A program made the translations under genes and the position numbers. A stretch of 32,653 nucleotides of DNA from Sphingobacteriales bacterium (GTDB lineage Bacteria; Bacteroidota; Bacteroidia; Sphingobacteriales; Sphingobacteriaceae). This document shows, in pieces, positions 1 through 9,296 of this stretch (position 1 is the stretch's first letter; each line of letters starts with the position of its first letter). The DNA is taken from assembly GCA_014763615.1 (NCBI GenBank), contig JACXVB010000033.1:1-32653 (forward strand), written 5' to 3'. The notes under the pieces were generated by a model that saw nothing but the letters and a program-made list of their open reading frames with translations, was not told the DNA's origin and made no database searches.

Positions 1-529
1 CTTTCGGCCTTCTGCCCCAACCCCTTAACCTCATACCTACTTTCTGCCTTTCGCTTTTCGCCTTCCGCCCAACATTCAATTTTGTCATCCTGATGGCGAT
101 CAGGAGCTCAGCTCATTTTGTTTGAAAGAATATATTGTTCTATTGGTAATAGTTCCGCCTTAAGCTTTCAGCCTTCTGCCCCAACCCAACCCCTTAACCT
201 TATACCTACTTCTGCTTTTCGCCTGATGCCTTCCACCCAACATTCAATTTTGTCATCCTGATGGCGATCAGGAGCTCAGCTCATTTTGTTTGAAAGAATA
301 TATAGTTCTAATTATAATAGTTTAGCCTTCAACCCTAAGCCTTTAACCTTATACCTGCTTTCTGCTTTTCGACTAAAGCCTTCCGCCCAACATTCAATTT
401 TGTCATCCTGATGGCGATCAGGAGCTCAGCTCATTTTGTTTGAAAGAATATATAGTTCTATGGGTAATAGTTCCGCCTTAAGCTTTCGGCCTTCCGCCCC
501 AACCCAACCCCTTAACCTTATACCTCCCT
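1..529. repeat. Imperfect long tandem repeat, about three units
   Basis: Three copies of a unit whose conserved part begins AACATTCAATTTTGTCATCC at 71, 239 and 389, giving spacings of 168 and 150 bases. A partial unit trails to about 529. Each unit has a pyrimidine-rich stretch built on degenerate 7-mers (GCCTTNN), then a conserved block with the small hairpin CCTGAT-GGCG-ATCAGG and GAGCTCAGCTC, ending near GAAAGAATATAT. I see no gene here. The array may start before the window. Confidence 0.85.
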
Positions 530-672
530 CGTTAGCAAGCTCCCTATTCCTAGTGATTTCAAAATATGATCTCCAATAATTTTCCTAATCCATGAAAGAA
601 GTCTAATTTTACTCCGCTCCTGTCTCCCTAATCCCAATAGCCATGGGGAGGGAAAAGGAAAATTTGTGTTAA
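530..672. other. Intergenic stretch without recognised content
   Basis: This sits between the tandem array and the duplicated start region. No open frame of note, RNA or clear repeat was seen. The whole gene-free stretch is 1-770. Confidence 0.5.
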
Positions 673-782
673 ATTTGAGATTATTGTTTTAAATGGGAAT
701 AGCGCCCCTCTCTTATCTCCCCCTTAGGGGAGAGGGTACAATAATATTATATTTGAAATCATTATTTTAAATGGGAATAGCG
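673..782 (+). repeat. 32-base direct repeat spanning the wzt start
   Basis: Bases 673-704 and 751-782 are near-identical 32-mers at a spacing of 78, with about four differences. The second copy contains the ATG of the ABC ATPase gene; the first carries the same AAATGGGAATAGCG but does not lead into the gene. Between them a hairpin has TCTCCCC at 716-722, loop CTTA, and GGGGAGA at 727-733, of the common CTCTCCC...GGGAGAG type. The duplicated part includes the putative -7 boxes. Confidence 0.75.
748..755 (+). promoter_or_regulatory. Putative Bacteroidota -7 box before wzt
   Basis: TATATTTG matches TAnnTTTG, the Bacteroidota -7 consensus, and lies 15 bases before the ATG at 771. A second match, TAAATTTG, lies at 670-677 beside the upstream copy of the duplicated start region. 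No convincing -33 TTG is seen at normal spacing, so this is tentative. Confidence 0.35.
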
Positions 783-2021
783 ATTAAAGTAGAGAATTTG
801 TCTAAAGCTTATCAGTTGGGTGAGATTGGTACGGGTACGCTTTCTAACGATTTGAAGCGTTGGGCTTACAAGATACAGGGGAAAGAAGATCCTTTCTTAA
901 AAATTGGCGAAACTAATGACCGCACCACCAAAGGGGAAAGTGACATTGTATGGAGCTTAAAAGACCTCAATTTTGAGATTGAACAAGGTGATGCGGTAGG
1001 GATTATTGGCCGCAATGGAGCCGGGAAAAGCACTTTACTCAAAATCTTAAGCCGCGTAACTACACCTACCACCGGAAGTGTAAAAATTAAAGGAAGGGTA
1101 GCCAGTTTATTAGAGGTGGGAACGGGTTTTCACCCCGAGCTGAGCGGGCGAGATAATATTTTTTTAAATGGCGCCATTTTAGGGATGCGCAAAGCAGAGA
1201 TTAAAAAGCATTTTGACGCCATTGTAGATTTTGCCGGGGTAGAGCGTTATATTGATACCCCTGTAAAACGTTACAGCAGTGGGATGTATGTACGTTTGGC
1301 TTTTGCCGTAGCCGCCCATTTAGAATCTGAAATTTTAGTAGTAGATGAGGTATTGGCGGTGGGCGATGCGGAGTTTCAAAAGAAATGTTTGGGGAAGATG
1401 AATGAGGTGAGTAAAGGAGAAGGGAGAACCGTTTTGTTTGTGAGTCATAATATGGGTATGATTAAAAATTTATGTGACAATGCTATTTTACTTCAAAATG
1501 GAGAAGTAAGGGCTACAGGAAATACTGAATTTGTAATTAATGAATACATTGACTCATCTCAAAGAAGTGAAACTTTTTATAAAACTAAAACTTCTTCAAA
1601 AGACCTTAACATCCATCAGGTTAAAACACTAAATTCTTTAAATAAACTAACTGATGTATTCGATAATAGTGATGTTCTATATTTGGAGGTTATTCTAAAC
1701 ACACCGTATACACCGATAAATACATGTATTTCTTTTACACTTCAAAATAATCAAGGAGATTATCTATCTACATTTGTAGAAAGATTAAGCGATTTCACAA
1801 AACATGATTCAATCTCTTTAAAAATAAAAATACCATTAAATAAAATAAGTCCAAATCATTACTATTTCCGTGTTGCATTATTTGAAATAAATGGTAAGGT
1901 TTATGACATAGTCGAAATGATTTGTCCAATTAAAATATTGGATACTGGTGGAAAAATGTCAGGATTTGAGGGTTTAAACTATGGATTCTTTAAGTTAGAT
2001 TATGTTGTTGAGGAAATTTAA
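771..2021 (+). CDS. wzt: ABC O-antigen exporter ATPase, Wzt type
   Basis: This is the ATP-binding subunit of an ABC exporter that moves lipid-linked polysaccharide across the inner membrane. Its 416 residues show Walker A GRNGAGKST (80-88), a signature-like YSSGM (168-172), Walker B ILVVDE (188-193) and the H-loop His (226), as in Wzt/TagH proteins. Residues after about 265 fit a Wzt-type C-terminal carbohydrate-binding domain, which in this family recognises the modified chain end and so fits the methyltransferases nearby. Base composition drops from about 1490: my hand counts are 26 G+C of 60 at 1141-1200 against 17 of 60 at 1561-1620. The C-terminal half may therefore have been exchanged with the downstream block. 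The permease partner (wzm) is not seen and may lie upstream. The gene overlaps the next one by 20 bases. Confidence 0.9.
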   Translation: MGIAIKVENLSKAYQLGEIGTGTLSNDLKRWAYKIQGKEDPFLKIGETNDRTTKGESDIVWSLKDLNFEIEQGDAVGIIGRNGAGKSTLLKILSRVTTPTTGSVKIKGRVASLLEVGTGFHPELSGRDNIFLNGAILGMRKAEIKKHFDAIVDFAGVERYIDTPVKRYSSGMYVRLAFAVAAHLESEILVVDEVLAVGDAEFQKKCLGKMNEVSKGEGRTVLFVSHNMGMIKNLCDNAILLQNGEVRATGNTEFVINEYIDSSQRSETFYKTKTSSKDLNIHQVKTLNSLNKLTDVFDNSDVLYLEVILNTPYTPINTCISFTLQNNQGDYLSTFVERLSDFTKHDSISLKIKIPLNKISPNHYYFRVALFEINGKVYDIVEMICPIKILDTGGKMSGFEGLNYGFFKLDYVVEEI

Positions 2022-2616
2022 AACTATCTTAAAAAAAATAGGACTTAAAAGACAGAATACACCATTATACAATGATATTCTAATTTCTAATAAAACTATA
2101 ACCATAGGCAAAGGTACTGCTATAGAAAAATTATCCATTTCAATTCAAGTTAGTAAAGAAAGTAATAATATGATTTCAATAGGCAACGATAGTATTATTG
2201 AAGGTCAAATTATATTGTACTCAGAAAAAGCTAGAATACAAATAGGTAACAGAGTCTTTATAGGTCCTAATACAACGCTTTTTTGCTATGATAGTATTGA
2301 AATTGAAGATGATGTAATGATTTCATGGGGATGTACTTTGATAGACACAAACGCCCACTCGTTAATATCATCTGAGAGAAGCTCAGATGTATTGGATTGG
2401 AAAAATGGAAACACTTTCAAAAATTGGAGTAATGTAATTTCTAAACCAGTTGTAATTGAACGGAACGCATGGATTGGTTTCAATACAATAATTATGAAAG
2501 GGGTCACGATAAAAGAAGCTACTGTTATTGCTGCTGGTAGTGTTGTTACAAAATCTACAAAATCGTATTCTATCTATGGTGGTAATCCTGCCAAATTTCT
2601 AAAACAAACATCATGA
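2002..2616 (+). CDS. Left-handed beta-helix acyltransferase
   Basis: A 204-residue protein of the hexapeptide-repeat O- or N-acyltransferase type (WcaF/CatB-like). Isoleucine-rich hexapeptide turns run over about residues 58-110 and 150-186. A candidate catalytic His at 119 sits in DTNAHS, followed by the extended loop usual for this family. The C-terminus has the YGGNPAKFL motif common to the group. It probably acetylates a sugar or nucleotide sugar of the polysaccharide. An FdtC-like role, acetylating the Fuc3N made by the FdtA/FdtB genes at 26.8-28.3 kb, is possible but unproven. It overlaps wzt by 20 bases and the next gene by 4, so it is translated within one operon. The DNA is very AT-rich. 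Confidence 0.82.
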   Translation: MLLRKFKTILKKIGLKRQNTPLYNDILISNKTITIGKGTAIEKLSISIQVSKESNNMISIGNDSIIEGQIILYSEKARIQIGNRVFIGPNTTLFCYDSIEIEDDVMISWGCTLIDTNAHSLISSERSSDVLDWKNGNTFKNWSNVISKPVVIERNAWIGFNTIIMKGVTIKEATVIAAGSVVTKSTKSYSIYGGNPAKFLKQTS

Positions 2617-3416
2617 AACTAAAAAGAATACTTCCATATAAAGTATTACAAATCTATACTAAACTAAAATGGTTTTACAACCATTTTTCAAGGATTGAAT
2701 ATAATTCAGAATTACGATCAACTCATTATCATGGGCCTATCACATATGACACTGATGGTTTGACAACTAGTAATAATGCTGATTTCATTAATGACCATAA
2801 ATTTCAAATTGCTTACAATGCTGCAAAAAAAACAAACCCTTGGCCTGGTTTTACATTGCAATGGAGAATATATATAGTTTGTTGGTTTGCAAATCAAATC
2901 CGCTATTTAAACGGTGACTTTGTAGAATGTGGAGTTAATACTGGAGCTTATGCTAGAGCTATTATTGACTACGTGAATTTTAATGAGTTAGATAAAACCT
3001 TTTATTTGTTTGACACATTTGAAGGATTAGCAAATCACCAAGTTACTGATAAAGAAGTGGAAGCTGGTATTAATTTTTATATGGGTAATCATTATAAGAA
3101 TGTATATCAAGAAGTTAAGACAACATTTCAAGATTTCAATGTAAAAATAATTAAGGGAGAAGTACCAACTTCTTTAAAATACTTTGATGGTGAAAAAGTA
3201 GCATTTCTTAGTATTGATATGAATGTAGTTGCTCCTGAAATAGCTGCGGCAGATTTTTTCTGGGATAAATTAGTCATAGGAGGAGTGATACTTCTAGACG
3301 ATTACGGATTCCCAATGCATATAAATCAAAAACTAGCTTTCGATGAGTTTGCCAAAACCCATAATCAACAAATTTTAAGTTTACCAACTGGTCAAGGTGT
3401 AATCATAAAAAGATGA
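2613..3416 (+). CDS. TylF/MycF-family methyltransferase
   Basis: A probable SAM-dependent sugar O-methyltransferase of 267 residues. The SAM-binding loop GDFVECGVNTG is at 101-111, YLFDTFEGL at 131-139, an acidic strand LSIDMN at 199-204 and GGVILLDDYG at 223-232; the aspartates there are candidates for the metal site of this family. In macrolide pathways the family methylates deoxysugars. Here the setting points to methylation of a polysaccharide residue, perhaps the chain end that the Wzt C-terminal domain recognises. That last step is inference. ATGA overlap with the gene before and a 4-base overlap with the gene after. Confidence 0.82.
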   Translation: MKLKRILPYKVLQIYTKLKWFYNHFSRIEYNSELRSTHYHGPITYDTDGLTTSNNADFINDHKFQIAYNAAKKTNPWPGFTLQWRIYIVCWFANQIRYLNGDFVECGVNTGAYARAIIDYVNFNELDKTFYLFDTFEGLANHQVTDKEVEAGINFYMGNHYKNVYQEVKTTFQDFNVKIIKGEVPTSLKYFDGEKVAFLSIDMNVVAPEIAAADFFWDKLVIGGVILLDDYGFPMHINQKLAFDEFAKTHNQQILSLPTGQGVIIKR

Positions 3417-4321
3417 AAATTTTAATATTAGGCTCTGAGGGATTTATCGGGAAACATCTTGTACACTACTTCCAAAAAAAGAATTATACAGTAATATCAT
3501 CCGATATCATTCTAAAGAATGAAAGCAATTATATTTTAATAAATCCGGAGGCTCCAAATTTCACATTGCTTTTTCAAAAAAACACTTATGACGTTTGTAT
3601 TAACGCCACAGGTGCTGCTAATGTTCAGTTCTCATTCATTTACCCACATACAGATTATTTTTTAAATACTGCAAATGTATTTGCCATTCTAGATGCAATT
3701 AGAATTTACAATCCCTCTTGTGCATTTATCAATTTAAGTAGTGCAGCAGTTTATGGAAACCCAGAGTATTTACCAATACATGAAAATACTCCTATAAAGC
3801 CAGTGTCCCCTTACGGCATGCACAAACATTATAGCGAGTTAATCTGTAAGGAATTCTTTCAATTTTATAATATTAAATCAATCAGTATTAGAATTTTTTC
3901 CGCTTACGGTCCAGGATTAAAAAAACAGTTACTTTGGGATTTATTTAAAAAGATAAGTAACTCAAAAGAGCAAAATAAAATTGAACTATTTGGTACGGGC
4001 AATGAAACTAGAGACTTTATTTATGTGGAGGATATTGCTTATGCAGTTGATTGTATCATTAATAGTGGTTACTTTACCGGAGAGGCTATAAATATAGCTT
4101 CTGGAACTGAAACAAGCATTAAAAGTTTGGCAGAAATGTACATCAAACATTTCAATCCTAATATCAATATTTTATTTAGTGAACAAACTAAGATTGGAGA
4201 CCCTATATTTTGGAAAGCAGATATTACCCAATTAAAAAGTTTAGGCTTTAATCCTCAATTCAATATAGCAGAAGGAATAAAAGAAACCATCGAATGGCAA
4301 AAAAAACAACTATTGGATTAG
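3413..4321 (+). CDS. NAD-dependent epimerase/dehydratase (SDR)
   Basis: A 302-residue extended short-chain dehydrogenase acting on a nucleotide sugar. It has a Rossmann GSEGFIG (7-13), a strand ending NLSSAAVYG (107-115), and a catalytic pair in YGMHK (Y134, K138). RDFIYVEDIA is typical of sugar-nucleotide epimerases and dehydratases. I cannot tell from sequence alone whether it is a 4-epimerase, reductase or dehydratase. It overlaps the glycosyltransferase that follows by 28 bases, an unusually long overlap caused by that gene's ATG lying within this gene's last codons. Confidence 0.85.
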   Translation: MKILILGSEGFIGKHLVHYFQKKNYTVISSDIILKNESNYILINPEAPNFTLLFQKNTYDVCINATGAANVQFSFIYPHTDYFLNTANVFAILDAIRIYNPSCAFINLSSAAVYGNPEYLPIHENTPIKPVSPYGMHKHYSELICKEFFQFYNIKSISIRIFSAYGPGLKKQLLWDLFKKISNSKEQNKIELFGTGNETRDFIYVEDIAYAVDCIINSGYFTGEAINIASGTETSIKSLAEMYIKHFNPNINILFSEQTKIGDPIFWKADITQLKSLGFNPQFNIAEGIKETIEWQKKQLLD

Positions 4322-5454
4322 GATTATTTTTTAACAATCAAACTAATTCAGGAATAGTAAATTATATCTATAATATTGTTGCTGCTTTAAATAAATTACC
4401 AAAAGAATCGCAGCCCAACATTATATTATTGCATAGTGAAGACGCAGAAATTGCTTTAATCAAAGAAATAAACTACGATAAGATCTTATTTTTAAAGCAT
4501 CAAAAGTACCCGAATAATCTACTTTTAAGAATTCACATTAGATTTTTGGAGATACTTTTTACTAAAAATTATTATCAAATCTATCGGCTAGGGCGAAAAA
4601 TATGCTGCTTTTATCCTTATTTCCCATTCTTGAATGAGGATTTAAAAGATTTAAAAAATAAGATTGAGTGGCTCGTAGATTTCAATAACCTCGCATTCCC
4701 TATGTTTTATGACGATAAAGGAGTGTACATGACACTTTATCAGAAAAAATTAACAGAAAGTACGCAGACCATTGTTTTAAGTTCTAACAGTTTATTTGAT
4801 GAATTAAAGCACTATTATCCAAACTTTAAAAATAAGGTTAAGATATTAAGGTTCGCTTGTTCCCTACCAAACTTGAGTAAGATTGATGCCAACTCTATAA
4901 AGGAAAAACATAAAGTAGATAAACCCTATTTTATGAGTCCAAATCAATTTTGGGAGCATAAAAATCAGATTGTTGTCTTAAAAGCTATAAAAATTTTAAA
5001 AGAGAAAAGGCCTGAGCTTAAATTTAAAGTTCTGTTTACGGGGAGCCTATCCGTAAATAGGGGGAAGGGCTTATACATTGAAAAGCTGCGTTCAAGCATT
5101 TATGAATATGAAATAGAGGATTATGTTCAATTCTTAGGTGTTTTAGAGAGGAAAGAACAACTCATATTGATGAAAGAGTCTCTATCTCTAATACAACCCT
5201 CATTGTATGAAGGTTGGAGTACTTTAGTAGAAGAGGCTAAAGCATTGAATAAATTTATACTATTATCTAACCTACCAGTACATCAAGAACAAATACAAGA
5301 GAATTGTTATTTCTTTGAACCTCATAATGATTTAACTTTGAGCGAGTTGATGGAAAAAGTATTGGATAAAAAAGTAACCATTTCAAATTTTGATTATGAA
5401 CAAAATATCATCCAGTACGGCATGGATATTTTAGATGCATTCACAACTAATTGA
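4294..5454 (+). CDS. GT4-family glycosyltransferase
   Basis: A retaining GT-B glycosyltransferase of 386 residues that uses a nucleotide-sugar donor at the cytoplasmic face of the membrane. The C-terminal domain begins near PYFMSPNQFWEHKN (211-224). The donor-binding E(x7)E pattern lies in EGWSTLVEE (306-314). The N-terminal domain is less conserved, as expected for the acceptor side. The start chosen is the ATG inside the end of the preceding gene, since the MAKKTTIGLGLFF strand fits a first beta strand. Acceptor and sugar cannot be read from sequence. Confidence 0.82.
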   Translation: MAKKTTIGLGLFFNNQTNSGIVNYIYNIVAALNKLPKESQPNIILLHSEDAEIALIKEINYDKILFLKHQKYPNNLLLRIHIRFLEILFTKNYYQIYRLGRKICCFYPYFPFLNEDLKDLKNKIEWLVDFNNLAFPMFYDDKGVYMTLYQKKLTESTQTIVLSSNSLFDELKHYYPNFKNKVKILRFACSLPNLSKIDANSIKEKHKVDKPYFMSPNQFWEHKNQIVVLKAIKILKEKRPELKFKVLFTGSLSVNRGKGLYIEKLRSSIYEYEIEDYVQFLGVLERKEQLILMKESLSLIQPSLYEGWSTLVEEAKALNKFILLSNLPVHQEQIQENCYFFEPHNDLTLSELMEKVLDKKVTISNFDYEQNIIQYGMDILDAFTTN

Positions 5455-5460
5455 TTAATC

Positions 5461-6576
5461 TTGGAAAAAATACTTTTCATATCACATTCTGCAGGATTTA
5501 CAGGTGCACCAATAGTATTGAAGCATCATTTACAGAAATTCAAAGAAAATCATTATGATTTATCTTTTGATATTCTAATAAAACAGGGGGGAGAATTAGA
5601 ACAAGAATTTTCTAAAATTAGTAAAACTTATTTATTTGATGATTATTCCATTAAAAGTAAATTTCAAAGGATTATTTTAAAAAACTCTTACTACAACCTT
5701 AAAAAGACCCTTAACAATAACTATAAAATTATTTATGGCAATACGGTAGCAACCATCGATTTGTTAGTTATGTCTAAAAAATATAATGATAAACATATAA
5801 CTATTTGCCATATTCATGAACTTGATATTGCACTCAAGCAATTTTGTGGGGAAGAAAACTTTAAAAAAAGTGTTCTATTTATTGACTATTTTATAGCTGC
5901 TTCTGAGACTGTTAAGGCTTTTCTTATTGAGAAATACAGTATAAATCCTGAAAAAATTACTGTTCATTATGAGTATATTCCTTTAATAAGACCTTTAGAA
6001 AATCCATCTTTATTAATAGATAAATTTAAACTAAATATATTTGGTTCGGGTACTTTAGATTGGAGAAAAGGAATAGATCTATTTATTCAAACGGCTTTTT
6101 TATTAAAAAAATTAAACCCTAAACTTAACTACCATTTTTACTGGATTGGCGGAAAAAAGAATTCTCTCGAATATGAAAAAGTAATACATGACATTAAACT
6201 TGCGGGTCTGTCTTCTATTATTACAATTATTGAGAATTGTAAAAATCCTTTAGAATACATGCAATATGCTGATGTATTTTTACTTACTTCACGAGAAGAC
6301 CCATTCCCTTTGGTTTGTTTAGAGGCAGCATCATTAGGAAAACCCATTATTTGCTTTAAAAAAGCAGGGGGCATGGTTGAGTTTGTTAATAATGAGAGTG
6401 GTTGGATAATAGAATATTTAGATATTCATAAAATAGTAGAAACACTTTGTTCTTCTAGTTTAACAGAAGAGATTAAAATAAAGGGTAAACAATCTGAAAT
6501 AAATGTTAAGAAATTAGACATTAATATAGGAGCTGAAAAGTTATATAAAATTCTTAAAGGCTTTCTAGAAGCTTAA
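5461..6576 (+). CDS. GT4-family glycosyltransferase with TTG start
   Basis: A GT-B glycosyltransferase of 371 residues. The first strand and glycine-rich loop read MEKILFISHSAGFTGAP (1-17). The second domain starts near GSGTLDWRKG (195-204), and the donor site is REDPFPLVCLEAA (278-290, acidic pair E279/E288). The start is a TTG, because the conserved first strand begins there and no ATG occurs before residue 104. Six bases separate it from the previous stop. It probably adds one residue to the repeat unit of the polysaccharide. Confidence 0.8.
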   Translation: MEKILFISHSAGFTGAPIVLKHHLQKFKENHYDLSFDILIKQGGELEQEFSKISKTYLFDDYSIKSKFQRIILKNSYYNLKKTLNNNYKIIYGNTVATIDLLVMSKKYNDKHITICHIHELDIALKQFCGEENFKKSVLFIDYFIAASETVKAFLIEKYSINPEKITVHYEYIPLIRPLENPSLLIDKFKLNIFGSGTLDWRKGIDLFIQTAFLLKKLNPKLNYHFYWIGGKKNSLEYEKVIHDIKLAGLSSIITIIENCKNPLEYMQYADVFLLTSREDPFPLVCLEAASLGKPIICFKKAGGMVEFVNNESGWIIEYLDIHKIVETLCSSSLTEEIKIKGKQSEINVKKLDINIGAEKLYKILKGFLEA

Positions 6577-6578
6577 TT

Positions 6579-7622
6579 ATGAATAAAATAAAAATCATAG
6601 CTCATTATTTACCGCAGTATCATCCAATACCAGAAAATGATACTTGGTGGGGAAAAGGTTTTACCGAATGGACTAATGTAAGCAAAGCACAACCCCTATT
6701 TAAAGGGCACATACAACCAAGGCTTCCTGCGGATTTAGGCTTTTACGATTTACGTTTACCTGAGGTAAGGGAAGCACAAGCTCAATTGGCTATAGATGCC
6801 GGAGTTCATGGCTTTTGCTATTGGCATTATTGGTTTGGAAACGGTAAAAGATTATTAGAAAGACCCTTTAATGAAGTATTGGAAAGCCGTAAGCCCAACT
6901 TGCCTTTTTGCTTAGGATGGGCAAATGAAACATGGAGTGGAATTTGGCATGGCGAGGATAAGCGAATTTTAATTGAGCAAAGATATGATGGTCAAGAAGA
7001 TCAGGATTTACATTTTGATTTCCTTTTAAAAGCCTTTAAAGACGAGCGTTACATCAAAGTAAACCATGCTCCTTTGTTTTATATTTATAGACCCTTGCAG
7101 ATTCCAAATATCAAAGAATACCTACAATATTGGGATCAAAAGGCTATAACACATGGTTTCAACGGAATACATTTTATATCTAATGGTTATTACCCAAATT
7201 TCAAAGAAGATGGTTTTAAAGCATTTGTGGATACCGTTCCTTTTATCCCACAATTAAAAACCACGCTAAAGAATCGCCTTCTTAGAAAATTCACCAACAT
7301 CCCAATGGTGAAAACTTATAAAGATTTTGTACATGCGCCTCATTTTGATAGAGTTTTAAAGGCTGATGAATATCCGTCAATCTTACCTGGATGGGATAAT
7401 ACACCCCGTAGTAGGGAAAGAGGAATTGTTTTTTTTGGATCTAATCCTGATTTATTCAAGTTACACGTAAAAAAGGTGCTAAAGCAAATTAAAACTCAAA
7501 ATAAAGATGGCATTATCTTTCTAAAATCATGGAATGAATGGGCTGAGGGAAATTATATGGAACCCGATCAAATATTTGGGATGCAGTATTTAAATGTGCT
7601 AAAGGAGGCCTTAAATGAATAA
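6579..7622 (+). CDS. WbsX-like protein (GH99-like domain)
   Basis: A 347-residue protein of the WbsX/glycosyltransferase-associated type with a GH99-like TIM-barrel. Marks are HYLPQYHPIPENDTWWGKG and FTEWTN near the N-terminus, FCYWHYWFGNGKRLLERP, LGWANETWS, and SWNEWAEGNYMEPD near the C-terminus. These proteins occur in O-antigen and capsule clusters. Their reaction is not established in general, and they may act as glycosyltransferases or endo-acting hydrolases. It overlaps the next GT2 gene by 8 bases and is less AT-rich than the genes on either side. Confidence 0.85.
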   Translation: MNKIKIIAHYLPQYHPIPENDTWWGKGFTEWTNVSKAQPLFKGHIQPRLPADLGFYDLRLPEVREAQAQLAIDAGVHGFCYWHYWFGNGKRLLERPFNEVLESRKPNLPFCLGWANETWSGIWHGEDKRILIEQRYDGQEDQDLHFDFLLKAFKDERYIKVNHAPLFYIYRPLQIPNIKEYLQYWDQKAITHGFNGIHFISNGYYPNFKEDGFKAFVDTVPFIPQLKTTLKNRLLRKFTNIPMVKTYKDFVHAPHFDRVLKADEYPSILPGWDNTPRSRERGIVFFGSNPDLFKLHVKKVLKQIKTQNKDGIIFLKSWNEWAEGNYMEPDQIFGMQYLNVLKEALNE

Positions 7623-8493
7623 CCCCTTAATTTCCATCTGTATTCCTGCCTATAATGCAGCGCCTTATATTGTCGAAACATTATCCTGCTTTAAAAATCA
7701 AAGTTATAATCACTTAGAAATTATTGTACAGGATGATTGTTCTACTGATGCAACCTATGTATTAGCTGAAGAAGAGGCGAAAAAAGACAAAAGAATAAAA
7801 GCTTTTAAGAACTCAAGAAATTTAGGTATCGGTAAAAATTGGAATGAGGCTTATTCAAAAGCGAACGGAGATCTTATAGTGATTGCTAATGCTGATGATA
7901 TTTATCATCCTGATATGTTAATCAATGCTCTCTCTATTTTTAATCAGTATCCACAGTTAGATTCAGTAAGTTTTAAGTTTCTACTATTTAACGAAAATTT
8001 AAATACCATCTCTGAGTTGTTGTTACACAAGCAGCTAAATGTTGGTTTACAAACCGAATTATTTAGAACCTGCTTTTTCTACAACCCATTTCATATCGTG
8101 TTTTCAATATTTAAAAAGTCTTCATTAGATAAAATACTAGTTGATAACCAGGAGCTTTTTTTAAAAACACAGATTTGTGATGCAGAACTTTTTTTTAGGA
8201 TAGGAAAAAATAGTTTCAGACACTACTATTCTGACTATATTGCAGGAAAATACAGGAAACACCAAACCAATAATTCTTATATCCCTAACGGAGAGTCTTA
8301 TTCTTGGTTATATGACGTGTTCCCTCTTTATAGAAACTATTTAAAAGAAAATTATCTTCAAGAAACAAAAGCCCTGCTAAAAAGTAAAATCGTACATCAA
8401 TTTAAATTTTCCTTGAGAAATTTTAGACGATTAGATATTAAACAAATCAGCACTTTACTTAAAGAACTTAACCTGCTTAGTAAAAAAACATGA
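7615..8493 (+). CDS. GT2-family glycosyltransferase
   Basis: An inverting GT-A glycosyltransferase of 292 residues. The N-terminus ISICIPAYNAAPYIVETL is the standard GT2 opening. QDDCSTD (39-45) and the metal-binding NADD (92-95) follow in order, with the acceptor part thereafter. There are no membrane segments of the synthase type, so it is a soluble or peripheral enzyme. It overlaps the genes on both sides by a few bases and is clearly part of the same transcript. Sugar specificity is unknown. Confidence 0.85.
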   Translation: MNNPLISICIPAYNAAPYIVETLSCFKNQSYNHLEIIVQDDCSTDATYVLAEEEAKKDKRIKAFKNSRNLGIGKNWNEAYSKANGDLIVIANADDIYHPDMLINALSIFNQYPQLDSVSFKFLLFNENLNTISELLLHKQLNVGLQTELFRTCFFYNPFHIVFSIFKKSSLDKILVDNQELFLKTQICDAELFFRIGKNSFRHYYSDYIAGKYRKHQTNNSYIPNGESYSWLYDVFPLYRNYLKENYLQETKALLKSKIVHQFKFSLRNFRRLDIKQISTLLKELNLLSKKT

Positions 8494-9296
8494 ATAATTT
8501 TTTAATCAAACGGTTCTTTTCATTCTATGTCTGGTATCAATTAAAAAGTCCTATCAAGAAAGGGAATGCTTTTCTAGGACGTTTGATAAAAAATTTAACT
8601 CCACTTAAATACGATATTAATGGACTTTTATTGAAATTAAATCCTGTTTCTTATATTGATTTTCATTTAATTGCCTATAAAACACACGATAATGAAATTA
8701 GAAATTGGATTGACCAATATCTTCATCCAGAAGATTTATTCTTAGATATAGGAGCAAATATTGGCTACTTTAGTGTTTATGCTGCTAAAATAAAAAAAGC
8801 TAAAGTCATTTCTTTTGAACCTTCAAAAAGAGAGTTAGCCAGATTTTATGAGAATATTGCTTTAAACCAACTTAATAATATCGTGGTTTTTCCATTTGCA
8901 TTGGGGAATGAGATAACAAAAGTAAAGCTAAATCTTGCAAACTTTCAAAATCCAGGAAAAAACTCAATTATTAATAGTCATTCAAGCGACTTTAGCTCAG
9001 ATGAAACCATTGATATTTTCACACTGAAGGATTTAGTTTCTACTCATCAAATTAGCCAAATAAAACTAGTTAAAATAGATGTAGAGGGATATGAATATCA
9101 AGTTTTAATGGGATTATCATCTGTAATGGCATATTTAAACCAAGCTGTATTTATTGTAGAAATCACAACATATGTAGATAAAGATCCCGAACTTCTACAG
9201 ACCCAAAGTATTTATGATTTTTTTAAAAAATATGATTACAAAGCGCAGCTTGGTTTAAGACTAAATGAACAGTATAATGAAGTTTTTATAAAATAA
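8490..9296 (+). CDS. FkbM-family methyltransferase
   Basis: A SAM-dependent methyltransferase of 268 residues. The SAM loop is DIGANIGYFS (86-95), then ISFEPSKREL with its acidic residue, and the family motif KIDVEGYEYQVL in the C-terminal third. FkbM enzymes O-methylate sugars or polyketides; in this operon a sugar is likely. The first 60 residues are basic and aromatic and may form a membrane-contacting cap. The last codon runs into the ATG of the next gene. Confidence 0.85.
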   Translation: MNNFLIKRFFSFYVWYQLKSPIKKGNAFLGRLIKNLTPLKYDINGLLLKLNPVSYIDFHLIAYKTHDNEIRNWIDQYLHPEDLFLDIGANIGYFSVYAAKIKKAKVISFEPSKRELARFYENIALNQLNNIVVFPFALGNEITKVKLNLANFQNPGKNSIINSHSSDFSSDETIDIFTLKDLVSTHQISQIKLVKIDVEGYEYQVLMGLSSVMAYLNQAVFIVEITTYVDKDPELLQTQSIYDFFKKYDYKAQLGLRLNEQYNEVFIK

